The notes below the pieces were generated by a model, which was not told the origin of the DNA, did no database searches, and saw only the letters and a list, made by a program, of their open reading frames with translations. A stretch of DNA of 64,000 bases from CPC320 sp002684375 (lineage in GTDB: Bacteria; Pseudomonadota; Alphaproteobacteria; Rhodobacterales; Rhodobacteraceae): assembly GCA_965662545.1 (NCBI GenBank), contig CBFIHZ010000018.1, forward strand, positions 1 to 64,000. Direction: 5' to 3'. The translations under genes were made by a program, and so were the position numbers. Positions 8,890 through 17,628 of the stretch are shown in pieces. Within the stretch, counting starts at the first letter, position 1, and the number at the start of each line of letters is the position of its first letter.

Positions 8890-9861
8890 TCATTTGCGAT
8901 TGTGAGGCGCCGTAAAGTCAACGACTGGACCTTTGGGAACGACTCTGGATGGGTTGATGGTCTCGTGGCTTTCATAATAATGCTTTTTAATATGCTCCAG
9001 ATTAACCGTTTTGGCGATACCAGGTTGTTGGTAAAGATCACGCAGATATTCAGAAAGGTTTGGGTAATCAGCAATGCGCCGGATATTACACTTGAAATGT
9101 CCCACATAAACCACATCAAAACGGATCAGCGTGGTAAACAGACGCCAATCCGCTTCCGTGATTTGATCCCCCGTCAGATAACGCTTTGCGCGAAGCCGGT
9201 CTTCCAGCCAATCCAACGTGTCAAAAAGCGGGGTAATGGCCTGTTCATAAGCCTCTTGAGTGGTCGCAAACCCGCACCGATACACACCATTGTTCACCGT
9301 CGTGTAAATCCGTTCGTTGAGGCTGTCGATCTCGCTGCGCAAATCTGGCGGATAATAATCCCCCACCTTGGCGCCAACCGCGTCAAAAGCGGTGTTGAAC
9401 ATCCGGATAATTTCCGACGACTCATTCGACACGATGGTTTTGGTCTGCTTGTCCCACAGCACCGGCACCGTCACACGCCCCGAGTAATCCGGCATGGCTT
9501 TGGTGTAAATCTCATGCATAAGTGTCACAGCGTTGACCGTATCTGGTACGACGCCATCCCCCACATCGAAGGTCCACCCGTCTTCAGCCATATACCAATG
9601 CACAACCGAGATCGAAATCATCTGTTCCAGCCCTTTTAGCGCACGAAAAATCAGCGTGCGATGCGCCCATGGACAGGCCAGAGATACATATAGATGATAG
9701 CGTCCTGGCTCTGCCTTGAACCCACTGTCTCCGCTTGGTCCCGCAGCACCATCTGCACTAACCCAGCTGCGAAATTGCGGTGCCTTGCGAACAAAATGTC
9801 CACCGTTCGATTTTGTGTCGTACCATTGGTCAACCCATTTTCCGTTTTGCAAAAGTCCCAT
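8890..9861 (-). CDS. yqjG: Glutathionyl-hydroquinone reductase (xi-class GST, YqjG type)
   Basis: A 323-residue protein, the usual length for the class. Active site PGRYHLYVSLACPWAHR places the catalytic cysteine at residue 63. SNESSEIIRMFN binds glutathione. SLNERIYTTVNNGVYRCGF and LTGDQITEADWRLFTTLIRFD are the xi-class C-terminal signatures. The enzyme reduces glutathionyl-quinol adducts using glutathione in the cytosol. AAGGAG lies nine to ten bases before the ATG at 9861. First gene of a minus-strand operon that also holds a CDGSH/FMN protein, a globin and a second, diverged xi-GST. It is much closer to canonical YqjG than the gene at 5418-6461. Confidence 0.92.
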   Translation of the reverse strand: MGLLQNGKWVDQWYDTKSNGGHFVRKAPQFRSWVSADGAAGPSGDSGFKAEPGRYHLYVSLACPWAHRTLIFRALKGLEQMISISVVHWYMAEDGWTFDVGDGVVPDTVNAVTLMHEIYTKAMPDYSGRVTVPVLWDKQTKTIVSNESSEIIRMFNTAFDAVGAKVGDYYPPDLRSEIDSLNERIYTTVNNGVYRCGFATTQEAYEQAITPLFDTLDWLEDRLRAKRYLTGDQITEADWRLFTTLIRFDVVYVGHFKCNIRRIADYPNLSEYLRDLYQQPGIAKTVNLEHIKKHYYESHETINPSRVVPKGPVVDFTAPHNRK

Positions 9862-10002
9862 TGAACTATGTCTCCTTTTCTAATCTGGTCCTGATCTCAC
9901 GCGGATTAAAACGGCGCGACGCTTTAAACATACTCATAAACCCAGAAGTCTTGCGGCGTCAGGCGCAATAATTGACCCCCATGGACCTGTTTATTAGAAC
10001 GA
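9862..10002 (-). promoter_or_regulatory. Presumed promoter region of the redox operon
   Basis: The operon has to be read from this short segment upstream of 9861. I see the ribosome site but no confident -35/-10 pair or palindromic operator. Beyond about 10000 the sequence becomes IS3 relic. Confidence 0.3.
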
Positions 10003-10339
10003 CCCCAAAACATAAGTTACCCAACCTCTGCTCAGCCGCGCGCGTGCAATTATGGTCTCGGTCAGGCGCTCTTGGGCGGGGAATTACAAGATATCTAACG
10101 CTGCATTGCTCTGTATAGCCCCGACTATGCGGCAGGCCCTGCGCTCAGAGATCGCCAAAACCTTACGCAGATTTTCAATGTACGAACAGTGACGCGAAGG
10201 CCCAGTATTCTACCCCTGCGATCCGGGTAACGATAGTCTTATCCAGTAGCAAATCCAGAACGGACCATCTGAGACGGGTGGTCTCAATCTCAAGTAACCT
10301 CAGTCGGTTTAAATGACCGCGGTTCATACCGCGGCTCAT
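10003..10339 (-). pseudogene. Old IS3 family transposase relic (orfA end and orfB start)
   Basis: On the minus strand a 54-codon frame (10339 to 10175) reads LNRLRLLEIETTRLRWSVLDLLLDK, the leucine-zipper end of IS3 OrfA (usual form L+.LE.EN.RLRRAVSDLTLDK). In another frame, at about 10164-10003, ISERRACRIVG..QSNAA followed by ERLTETIIARAAEQRLGN matches the start of OrfB (SERRACRVLG..RSTQR). Several stops break it. It points opposite to the next IS3 copy. The evidence is short and degenerate, but two consecutive family landmarks in the right order support it. Confidence 0.5.
10317..10334. repeat. Short perfect inverted repeat
   Basis: CCGCGGT-TCAT-ACCGCGG, a 7-bp stem with a 4-base loop, within the IS3 relic. 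In the relic's frame it encodes a doubled RG..NRG, so it may be an accidental product of a short repeat. Confidence 0.5.
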
Positions 10340-10430
10340 GGCACCATACCATTTAAGCCAGCTATAATCTTCTTAACTGTGGCGTTAATCTCACGGAACG
10401 CAACCGCTAGAATGCTTCTATTGGCTTTGT

Positions 10431-11397
10431 TGAAGTGGTCCTGTGAATTTGGATAGCGTGCTAAATTGTATCCAACGCGAATGAATGGATGCAAGAATGA
10501 CAAAGCGACGGAACTTTTCAGATAATTTCAAGGCTACAGTGGCACTTGAGGCGCTGCGTGGTGACCAGAGGGTGCAGGTGATTGAAGGCATGGCAGTCGG
10601 CTTTGATCCCGCAACGCTTGACCTGATGCATGAGATTGATCCAATATTTACGAAGTACCCGTTTTTTGGAAGCCACCATATCCCGGCGTAGTTACCTCAA
10701 TCAGGGTTCTCTGCTGGGCGACGCTGCGTGCGCCACTTGATGGGCAATGGGGTTACAGACCATCTAAAAGGGCAAAATAAGAGCAAGAAGCCCCCTGAAC
10801 ACCGCATGTTTCCCTGCCTGCTAAAGAATCTGCCAATAACGCGGCTCAGTCAGGTTTGGTGCAGCGACATCACCTACATCCCAGTCGAAAACGTCTTTCT
10901 GTATCTGGTGGCGATCATGGATTGGGCGGCGCGCAAAGTGTCGGCCTGGCGGCTCTCAAATACGCTGGATGTCAGCTTCTGTATTGAGGCGCTGGAAAAA
11001 GCCATCGTCAAATATGGCAAGTCCGAGATCAAGAATACGGATCAGGGATGCCAATATACAGGCTCTGGCTGGATCACGACGCTGACCAAGACCGATATCA
11101 AAATCTCAATGGATGGCAGGGGCCGTTATCGCGACAACATCTTTATTGGAAGACTGTGGCGATCCCTGAAGCAAGAGGCCGTCTATCTGCATAAAATCAC
11201 CGACGGTTTCCAAGCAAAACGGATCATCGATGACAGGATCGGCTTTTACAATTCTGAGCGCCCTCACACCGCTCTTGATAAACAGACACCTGACATTGGA
11301 TGCTATACCCAAGCGAAGATACGAAAAGCGGCATAAACAGAAACCTCGTACACCTGATCCAATTCCCAAACCTATCCTAGAAAGTAGGACCACTTCA
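10431..11397 (+). mobile_element. IS3 family insertion sequence, internally deleted, both ends present
   Basis: TGAAGTGGTCCT at 10431-10442 is repeated in reverse complement at 11386-11397, with further imperfect matching (GGATAG) inside. These are the terminal inverted repeats. Length is 967 bp against about 1.2 kb for intact relatives. No target-site duplication is visible (left flank ...TTTGT, right flank CCCGC...), so flanking DNA has been rearranged or the element did not arrive by simple transposition. Confidence 0.85.
10485..11336 (+). pseudogene. IS3 family transposase, OrfA/OrfB fused by deletion, in-frame stop, catalytic Glu lost
   Basis: The frame starts with MTKRRNFSDNFKATVALEAL (OrfA; start probably 10497), loses the middle of OrfA, then enters OrfB at IDPIFTKYPFFGS. 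A TAG at 10689-10691 interrupts it; the same frame resumes through VRHLMG to the integrase core. The first Asp is in QVWCSDITYIP and the second in NTDQGCQYTG. The third catalytic residue, normally Glu in DNIFIERLWRSLKQE, is Gly here (FIGRLW). The stop plus the active-site change make it dead. Confidence 0.9.
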
Positions 11398-11440
11398 CCC
11401 GCTGCTATTCCCTTACGAAAACAGCTGTTTTCGACCTGCG

Positions 11441-12328
11441 TCATAATGGTCGCTTGAAAGCCGCGAGCACTTGATCAGCCAGCGCTTTTGTGTTGGTGTC
11501 GGGGTTTTCAGACGTGCGGAGAACCATTTGCGTATATGGCAGGTTGGGCAGATCATCATTTGCGCAGATGGGTTGGGTGCTGTTGATAACGCGACTGGCA
11601 GGCAAAGCCGCCACTGCCAAATCTGCCCGAACTGCTCCGAGCTGAGATTCAGACACATTGGACAGATAGGCGATCCGATAGTCTATGCCCGCACGTTTCA
11701 GGGCATCGAGCGCCGCACCTCGCCAAGGGCATCCGATCGGCGCAACCGCGAGCTGCAAGGGACGCTCGGTGATGCGCTGGCTGCTCTTATGCGCGGCCCA
11801 TACCAAAGGCTGTTCGTGCAAGAGACGATCATTTTCTAGATGCACCACGCCACCGCCAACGGTCAATATAGCTATGTCCAATGTTCCACTGGTCAGCATT
11901 GCTGCCAAATCTTGAGCGTCGCCAGCGTTAATGTTGACCGTGACTCTGGGATGCGCGCGGGAAAATCCAGCTAAAATTTCCGGCATCCGGGTCTCAATAT
12001 TTTCCAGACACAATCCAACCCGAACAACCCCATCGATATCAGGGCTGTGCAGAGCTGCGAGCGCTGTATCGTTCGCCTCCACGATACGATGCGCATGGGG
12101 CATCAAGCGGTCACCGGCATCCGAGAGTCGCATCGCACCGTTTGCACGACGAAATACTGGCGCACCGACGAGCTGTTCCAGTTTTTTCATTTGCATGGAT
12201 ACAGCTGCAGGCGATCTTGCGACGCGTTCCGAGGCGTGCTTGACCGAACCTGTTTCGGCCACTGCGATGAACGTTTTCAGCACGTCAATTTCAAATCGCA
12301 TTGAGCCCGGGTGTAAAGGAGCATTCAT
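11441..12328 (-). CDS. LysR family transcriptional regulator
   Basis: A 295-residue LysR protein. Helix-turn-helix at about residues 12-70 (LKTFIAVAETGSVKHASERVARSPAAVSMQMKKLEQ, in parts), then a substrate-binding domain beginning near DGVVRVGLCLENIETRMPEIL. The start may be the ATG at 12301 (MRFEIDVLKTF), giving 286 residues; neither candidate has a clear ribosome site. Its 3' end lies 44 bases from the IS3 right end. The neighbouring DNA upstream is decayed, so its target gene may be lost; the effector is unknown. Confidence 0.87.
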   Translation of the reverse strand: MNAPLHPGSMRFEIDVLKTFIAVAETGSVKHASERVARSPAAVSMQMKKLEQLVGAPVFRRANGAMRLSDAGDRLMPHAHRIVEANDTALAALHSPDIDGVVRVGLCLENIETRMPEILAGFSRAHPRVTVNINAGDAQDLAAMLTSGTLDIAILTVGGGVVHLENDRLLHEQPLVWAAHKSSQRITERPLQLAVAPIGCPWRGAALDALKRAGIDYRIAYLSNVSESQLGAVRADLAVAALPASRVINSTQPICANDDLPNLPYTQMVLRTSENPDTNTKALADQVLAAFKRPL

Positions 12329-12654
12329 ACTGCATATTCAGCATTTCTGAATTTAGCTGTCAAGAAATCAAGCTTGCCAAAATACCAATTCTTAGATCAA
12401 ACTCACCATATCGGTGAAAGAGTAGTTTAAAACATGCCAATAAACGCGACTGGCTTCAAATATGAACCAAAACAGTTGGGTAGTTTTACTATGGTGAAGT
12501 TGCGGAAAACTAGTGCCGATATGTCCAAAATAAACGACAGCGTTACAATTGGTGCCAGCAAAGGTCGGGGAGCCTGCGCCGGGCGCTTTCCCGTTGCGCC
12601 CCGCAATCTGTCCCAACAAAAAGAGCGGCCCAACCGATGCCGTATCAATTTGTT
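12329..12654. other. Intergenic stretch before the gcvT remnant
   Basis: About 330 bases. Frames on both strands are open for up to 95 codons, but none has a recognisable domain or ribosome site. No glycine riboswitch core could be made out here, although such elements often precede gcvT. Confidence 0.4.
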
Positions 12655-12876
12655 GCCCGATGGGCCCGCCCGGATGCATCAAGGCCTGCTGCTTTTTACC
12701 TCAACCAAAGGCGAACCCGTTCTTGGTATGCCCATACTTGATAGGTTTGGCCCAAGCTTAAAGCAGCCAGTCGTTATGAGCTATGTTTCCGCCGGTGTCG
12801 CCGAAATGAATGATAAAGTTTTGGCAAAACCTATCACCAGCGTTTACCGTTTATCCCCACCAACTTTAAAAGATAA
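12655..12876 (+). pseudogene. gcvT: gcvT (aminomethyltransferase) 3' remnant with frameshift
   Basis: The plus strand reads KGEPVLG...RFGPSLKQPVVMSYVSAG, then VAEMNDKVL, which matches the C-terminal barrel of GcvT (usual G.VTSGGFGPSLK.PVAMGYV). Near 12815-12822 the frame shifts, and the next frame gives FGKTYHQRLPFIPTNFKR and a TAA at 12874-12876, a typical GcvT terminus. The natural stop sits 19 bases before gcvH, the spacing expected in a gcvT-gcvH-gcvP operon. The remaining ~1 kb of gcvT is absent. GcvT is needed for the glycine cleavage reaction, so an intact copy must exist elsewhere if the pathway works. Confidence 0.75.
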
Positions 12877-12895
12877 TCAATAGGAGAGACCCGTA

Positions 12896-13255
12896 ATGAA
12901 ATACACTGAAGAACATGAATGGTTGCGTATCGAAGACGATTTGGTGGTGGTGGGCATCACCGATCACGCCTCGGCACAATTGGGTGATGTGGTTTTTGTC
13001 GAACTGCCCGAGGCTGGCACCACTGTAGCAAAAGACGAAGAGATTGTGGTGATCGAAAGCGTCAAGGCCGCCTCTGATATCCTGTCACCACTGGACGGAG
13101 AGATTGTAGAGGTCAATGAGGCGTTGGTCGCCACCCCCAGCATGGTCAATGATGATCCTTTGGGGGAGGCATGGTTTTTCAAACTAAAGGCCGCCGATCT
13201 GGGGCAGATGGATGATTACCTCAGTGAGGCCGGGTACAAAAAACTGATCGGCTGA
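12896..13255 (+). CDS. gcvH: Glycine cleavage system H protein
   Basis: A 119-residue protein of normal length. It carries the lipoyl-attachment motif ESVKAASD with the modified lysine at residue 57, preceded by YTEEHEWLR and LGDVVFVELPE. GcvH shuttles the aminomethyl group between the P, T and L proteins in the cytosol. AGGAGAGA lies six bases upstream of the ATG. It is followed 105 bases later by gcvP. The expected upstream gcvT is only a remnant. Confidence 0.97.
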   Translation: MKYTEEHEWLRIEDDLVVVGITDHASAQLGDVVFVELPEAGTTVAKDEEIVVIESVKAASDILSPLDGEIVEVNEALVATPSMVNDDPLGEAWFFKLKAADLGQMDDYLSEAGYKKLIG

Positions 13256-13360
13256 GGTCTTGTGGCGACGGCATTTATGCACCGCGCAGTCTGCGGCGGT
13301 CGCCCACTGACCCGGTTTGTGCCGGTTGGCTAATTCAATGATTATGAACGGGAGGCTGTA

Positions 13361-16219
13361 ATGCCCTTTAAACCGACAAATTACTTGCCCTACGATTTTG
13401 CCAATCGGCGCCATATCGGTCCGTCTCCAGACGAGATGGCGCAGATGCTGCAAACCGTTGGAGCGCCAGACCTCGCCGGCCTAATTGATGACACGCTGCC
13501 GGTATCGATACGGCAAGAAAAGCCGCTTGATTTTGGCAAACCCAAATCCGAGCGAGAACTATTGTATCATATGCGGGTCACGGCGTCTAAAAACAAGGTT
13601 CTGACCAGCCTGATCGGACAGGGCTATCATGGCACTGTTACCCCACCCGTGATTCAGCGCAATATTTTGGAAAATCCGGCTTGGTACACCGCATATACCC
13701 CTTATCAGCCAGAGATATCCCAAGGCCGTCTCGAGGCCTTGTTGAACTATCAAACGATGGTAAGCGACTTGACCGGGTTAGAGATTGCCAACGCCTCGCT
13801 GCTGGATGAGGCCACGGCCTGTGCCGAGGCGATGACCATGGCGCAGCGGGTGGCTAAATCGAAAATGAAGGCGTTTTTCATCGATGAAAATTGTCACCCA
13901 CAAAATATCGCAGTGATGCAAACCCGTGCGGCGCCACTGGGTATTGAAATTTTTATTGGCGCCCCTGAAACTTTGGATGCCACACAGGTGTTTGGTGCAA
14001 TTTTTCAATACCCAGGCACTTACGGCCATGTTCGAGACTTTACCGATCCAATCGCAGCGCTGCATTTGGCTAAGGCGATTGGGATTGTCTGTGCCGATCC
14101 GCTGTCTTTGACCTTGCTCAAAGAACCCGGTGCCATGCAGGCCGATATTGCGGTTGGCAGCACCCAACGCTTTGGCGTGCCGGTAGGGTATGGTGGCCCG
14201 CATGCGGCCTATATGGCAACCAAAGACGCCTATAAGCGGTCGATGCCGGGGCGTATTGTTGGGGTGTCGGTCGATGCCAATGGCAACCGGGCCTACCGCT
14301 TGTCGCTGCAAACCCGCGAACAGCATATCCGTCGCGAGAAAGCCACCTCAAATGTGTGTACTGCGCAGGCCTTGCTGGCGGTGATGGCGTCGTTTTATGC
14401 GGTGTTTCATGGCCCGGAAGGTTTGAAAGCAATTGCGCAGCGCATTCACCGCAAAACGGTGCGCTTGGCCAAAGGGTTTGAGGCGGCGGGTTTTAAGGTT
14501 GAGCCAAAAGCTTTTTTTGACACGATCACCGTTGAGGTCGGTCCGCTGCAAAACGCGGTAATGGCCTCCGCAGTGGCTGAGGGGATCAATTTGCGGGCAG
14601 TGGGTCAAACCAGGGTCGCCATCACCCTGGACGAGCGCAGTCGGCGCGCCACCACCCAAGCGGTCTGGCGCGCGTTTGGCATTGCGCGCGATGACGATGA
14701 TCTGGCGCCGTTGTACCGGGTGCCAGAGGCATTGCACCGCAAAAGCGACTACCTGCAACACCATGTGTTTCACATGAACCGGGCTGAAACCGAAATGATG
14801 CGCTATATGCGGCGTCTCGCAGATCGCGATCTGGCACTTGACCGGGCGATGATCCCGTTGGGCAGTTGCACAATGAAACTTAACTCGGCGGCGGAAATGA
14901 TGCCAGTCAGCTGGCGGGAGTTTTCATTACTTCATCCCTTTGCGCCGGCAAATCAGGCGCTAGGATATCGTGAAATGATCGACGATCTATCCTCTAAACT
15001 GTGCGATATAACCGGCTATGATACGATTTCGATGCAGCCCAATTCGGGCGCTCAAGGCGAATACGCGGGGCTGCTGACGATTGCAGCCTATCACTTGGCA
15101 CGTGGCGAGTCGCAGCGCAATATCTGTCTGATCCCGACCTCGGCGCATGGCACCAATCCGGCCAGCGCACAGATGGTGGGCTGGAAAGTGGTGCCGGTGC
15201 AATCGGACGCGCGGGGTGATATTGATCTGGAAGACTTTCGCGCCAAAGCAGCGCTGCACGCTGACCATTTGGCGGGCTGCATGATCACTTATCCCTCGAC
15301 CCATGGTGTATTTGAGGAAACTGTGCATGAGGTTTGTCAAATCACCCATGACAATGGTGGTCAGGTCTATATCGACGGTGCCAATATGAACGCAATGGTT
15401 GGGCTGTCGCGCCCTGGTGATTTGGGCGGCGATGTCAGCCATCTCAACTTACATAAGACGTTTTGTATCCCACACGGGGGGGGTGGCCCAGGCATGGGGC
15501 CAATTGGTGTCAAGGCGCATTTGACGCCACATTTGCCCGGCCATCACACCACGGTTGACGGCGCTGGCGCCTCAGGTGCAGTTTCTGCGGCGGCGTTTGG
15601 GTCACCGTCATTACTGCCGATAAGCTGGGCCTATTGCCTGATGATGGGGGGCGAGGGGCTAACACAAGCGACACGGGTGGCGATTCTGAACGCCAATTAC
15701 ATCGCCAAGCGGCTGGAAGGCGCGTTTGAGGTGCTTTATAGAGGGCCGACCGGCCGCGTGGCACATGAGTGCATTCTGGATGTGCGTCCGTTTGTAGACA
15801 GTGCGGGCATAACTGTGGATGATATTGCCAAGCGGTTGATTGATTGCGGTTTTCATGCACCAACCATGAGCTGGCCCGTGGCGGGCACTCTGATGGTTGA
15901 GCCGACGGAATCGGAAACCAAGGCTGAACTTGACCGGTTTTGTGACGCTATGCTGGCGATACGGGCCGAGATTGCAGCGGTAGAAAACGGTCAGATTGAC
16001 GCCGAGAATAATCCGCTCAAACACGCGCCGCACACAGTTGAGGATCTGGTGGGCGACTGGGACCGGCCCTATAGCCGTGAACAGGGTTGTTTCCCGCCCG
16101 GCGCATTTCGGGTTGATAAATACTGGCCACCGGTGAACCGCGTCGACAATGTTTATGGCGACCGGCATCTGGTATGCACCTGTCCGCCGATGTCGGACTA
16201 TGCCGAAGCCGCCGAATAA
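13361..16219 (+). CDS. gcvP: Glycine dehydrogenase (decarboxylating), P protein
   Basis: A 952-residue full-length homodimeric-type P protein with both halves fused. The C-terminal half holds the PLP lysine in HLNLHKTFCIPHGGGGPGMG and the block PLGSCTMKLN. It decarboxylates glycine and passes the aminomethyl group to lipoyl-GcvH. The start at 13361 has GGGAGG five bases upstream. A run of eight G at 15476-15483 encodes part of the conserved glycine loop and could be slippage-prone. It probably ends at the hairpin 16233-16263. Confidence 0.97.
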   Translation: MPFKPTNYLPYDFANRRHIGPSPDEMAQMLQTVGAPDLAGLIDDTLPVSIRQEKPLDFGKPKSERELLYHMRVTASKNKVLTSLIGQGYHGTVTPPVIQRNILENPAWYTAYTPYQPEISQGRLEALLNYQTMVSDLTGLEIANASLLDEATACAEAMTMAQRVAKSKMKAFFIDENCHPQNIAVMQTRAAPLGIEIFIGAPETLDATQVFGAIFQYPGTYGHVRDFTDPIAALHLAKAIGIVCADPLSLTLLKEPGAMQADIAVGSTQRFGVPVGYGGPHAAYMATKDAYKRSMPGRIVGVSVDANGNRAYRLSLQTREQHIRREKATSNVCTAQALLAVMASFYAVFHGPEGLKAIAQRIHRKTVRLAKGFEAAGFKVEPKAFFDTITVEVGPLQNAVMASAVAEGINLRAVGQTRVAITLDERSRRATTQAVWRAFGIARDDDDLAPLYRVPEALHRKSDYLQHHVFHMNRAETEMMRYMRRLADRDLALDRAMIPLGSCTMKLNSAAEMMPVSWREFSLLHPFAPANQALGYREMIDDLSSKLCDITGYDTISMQPNSGAQGEYAGLLTIAAYHLARGESQRNICLIPTSAHGTNPASAQMVGWKVVPVQSDARGDIDLEDFRAKAALHADHLAGCMITYPSTHGVFEETVHEVCQITHDNGGQVYIDGANMNAMVGLSRPGDLGGDVSHLNLHKTFCIPHGGGGPGMGPIGVKAHLTPHLPGHHTTVDGAGASGAVSAAAFGSPSLLPISWAYCLMMGGEGLTQATRVAILNANYIAKRLEGAFEVLYRGPTGRVAHECILDVRPFVDSAGITVDDIAKRLIDCGFHAPTMSWPVAGTLMVEPTESETKAELDRFCDAMLAIRAEIAAVENGQIDAENNPLKHAPHTVEDLVGDWDRPYSREQGCFPPGAFRVDKYWPPVNRVDNVYGDRHLVCTCPPMSDYAEAAE

Positions 16220-16228
16220 GCGCGTGCA

Positions 16229-17059
16229 TCAGTCCAGCAGGAACGAAAACGCCTGCTGGATTTCGGACCATACGTCGGCGCTGCGCGCGCTGAGCAGATA
16301 ACCGTCGCGCCGGACAGCTGAGTAGGCGCTGCCGTCAAGCATTTTCGCAGTGCCACCGGCCTGTTGCACCACCAGCACCCCGGCGGCGTGATCCCACGGG
16401 GTTAGCCGCGTAGACAGCATAAAATCGACATGGCCCTGCGCCAGCATGCGGAATTCATGGCAGGCGCAGCGCAAAGAATTGAGCCGACCAATTTCCGGCC
16501 AGAGCGCTGCCACGCGGAGGCGGTGCGGATCAGGCAAGGATCCCAACGGCACATAGCCGCCAGCTTTTGTTTCCGGCGGGGTTGCTGGCAATCGCAACGC
16601 GCGGCTATTGCGCGCATTGGTATAACAGGTGACAGCGTCTTCCTGCGAGACGATCCAGTCGTCTATCACCGGATCGTAAAGCAACCCATAGACCGGAATT
16701 CCATAGCGGGTCACCGCCAAAATTACCCCAAACAGCGCCAGACCGCGGGCGTAATTCCACGTACCGTCGACCGGATCAATGATAATCGCCATCTCGGCAT
16801 CTGCCAGTTGGTCGCGAAGGTTGGGGTCGGCTGCGACCGCCTCTTCGCCAAGGATAAGCGCGTCGGGAAAAGCCCGTCCAAGCTGTGCGGTGATCAGGGC
16901 TTCGGCGGCCAGATCTGCAGCTGTCACCAGATCGTCAGGGGCTGATTTCGTATTGATATCGGCCTCGGACAGCGCCCGAAACCGCGGCATGATTTCACGC
17001 CTTGCGGCGTCGCGAACGGTCTCAAGGATCAGGGTTGTATCGGCGTCACTGAGGAGCAT
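16229..17059 (-). CDS. Inositol monophosphatase family protein
   Basis: I place the start at ATG 17059 (MLLSDADTTLILETV) because GGAGA lies five bases upstream; the longer frame to 17272 adds a non-conserved leader. The 276-residue protein has the Li+-sensitive phosphatase signatures: GEEAV, IDPVDGTWNYARG with the metal-binding Asp residues, and TPWDHAAGVLVV near the C-terminus. Members cleave inositol phosphate, histidinol phosphate or similar sugar phosphates using Mg2+. The substrate cannot be told from sequence. It converges on gcvP with 9 bases between the stop codons. Confidence 0.88.
   Translation of the reverse strand: MLLSDADTTLILETVRDAARREIMPRFRALSEADINTKSAPDDLVTAADLAAEALITAQLGRAFPDALILGEEAVAADPNLRDQLADAEMAIIIDPVDGTWNYARGLALFGVILAVTRYGIPVYGLLYDPVIDDWIVSQEDAVTCYTNARNSRALRLPATPPETKAGGYVPLGSLPDPHRLRVAALWPEIGRLNSLRCACHEFRMLAQGHVDFMLSTRLTPWDHAAGVLVVQQAGGTAKMLDGSAYSAVRRDGYLLSARSADVWSEIQQAFSFLLD
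16233..16263 (+). terminator. Probable rho-independent terminator for gcvP
   Basis: TCCAGCAGG (16233-16241) and CCTGCTGGA (16252-16260) form a perfect 9-bp stem with a 10-base loop, followed by only TTT. It lies inside the last codons of the convergent phosphatase gene, 14 bases after the gcvP stop. The short T run lowers confidence. Confidence 0.5.
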
Positions 17060-17620
17060 TGGGGTCTCCGAATGGATGGTGCGTGTATTTTGCAAAGTCT
17101 GCCCATCACAAAGAGATTTCAGGATTTTGGGCATTGGTGCACAGTTGGCCTGTATTATACAGGCAAGCGTGGGTGAAAGATAGGATTTTGAGGGTCGCAC
17201 AGGGCGGAGAGAGGTGGTCCTGCGAGGCCTAAGACTGATTTGTTCGGCGATGATCCCAGCCGCGATTGCCACAGATTATTTTTAGAGAGTGGAATATGAA
17301 AAGCAATTTTTTTGCTGGTCCTGTTTGCAAGTTACTTTCAGCGACCCAATCTTTCCTGAAGGATCAGCTTATTGTTCTGTTTTGAAGCTTAAAATGCGCT
17401 GTCTGATCCGCGTCCACACCCCATAACCTGCCGTCCTCTGGGCTGGCGCTGTCAGTAGACGGGCTCGATTTAAGCTGGCCTGATGCAACGTGACGCCTTG
17501 GCGTGAATGTCTTTGGTTTGGGCTCCCGTGATTTGGGTGCCATTGGCCCAGTTGCAATTTCATCATACTGGCATGGTCATAATAACCCATTGGACGCTCC
17601 TTTCAGGGCATAAAATAGCC
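17060..17620. other. Intergenic region upstream of the phosphatase gene
   Basis: About 560 bases with only accidental frames. It must contain the promoter for the phosphatase gene; otherwise I recognise nothing until the duplicated regulator segment begins at about 17500-17620. Confidence 0.35.
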
Positions 17621-17628
17621 ACAAATTG

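Noticed and set aside
12434..12883. 149-codon frame as an intact gene before gcvH
   Set aside because: Only its second half resembles a protein (GcvT), the reading frame shifts before the natural gcvT stop, and no ribosome site supports the start. I call it a gcvT remnant.
12329..12895. Possible glycine riboswitch ahead of gcvH
   Set aside because: The conserved core expected for this aptamer could not be found, and the region is gcvT debris.
15476..15483. Run of eight G in gcvP as a frameshift
   Set aside because: The frame continues correctly through the conserved glycine loop, so no shift is needed.
17060..17272. Longer N-terminus for the inositol monophosphatase family protein
   Set aside because: The leader has no family resemblance and the ATG at 17059 has a well-placed GGAGA.
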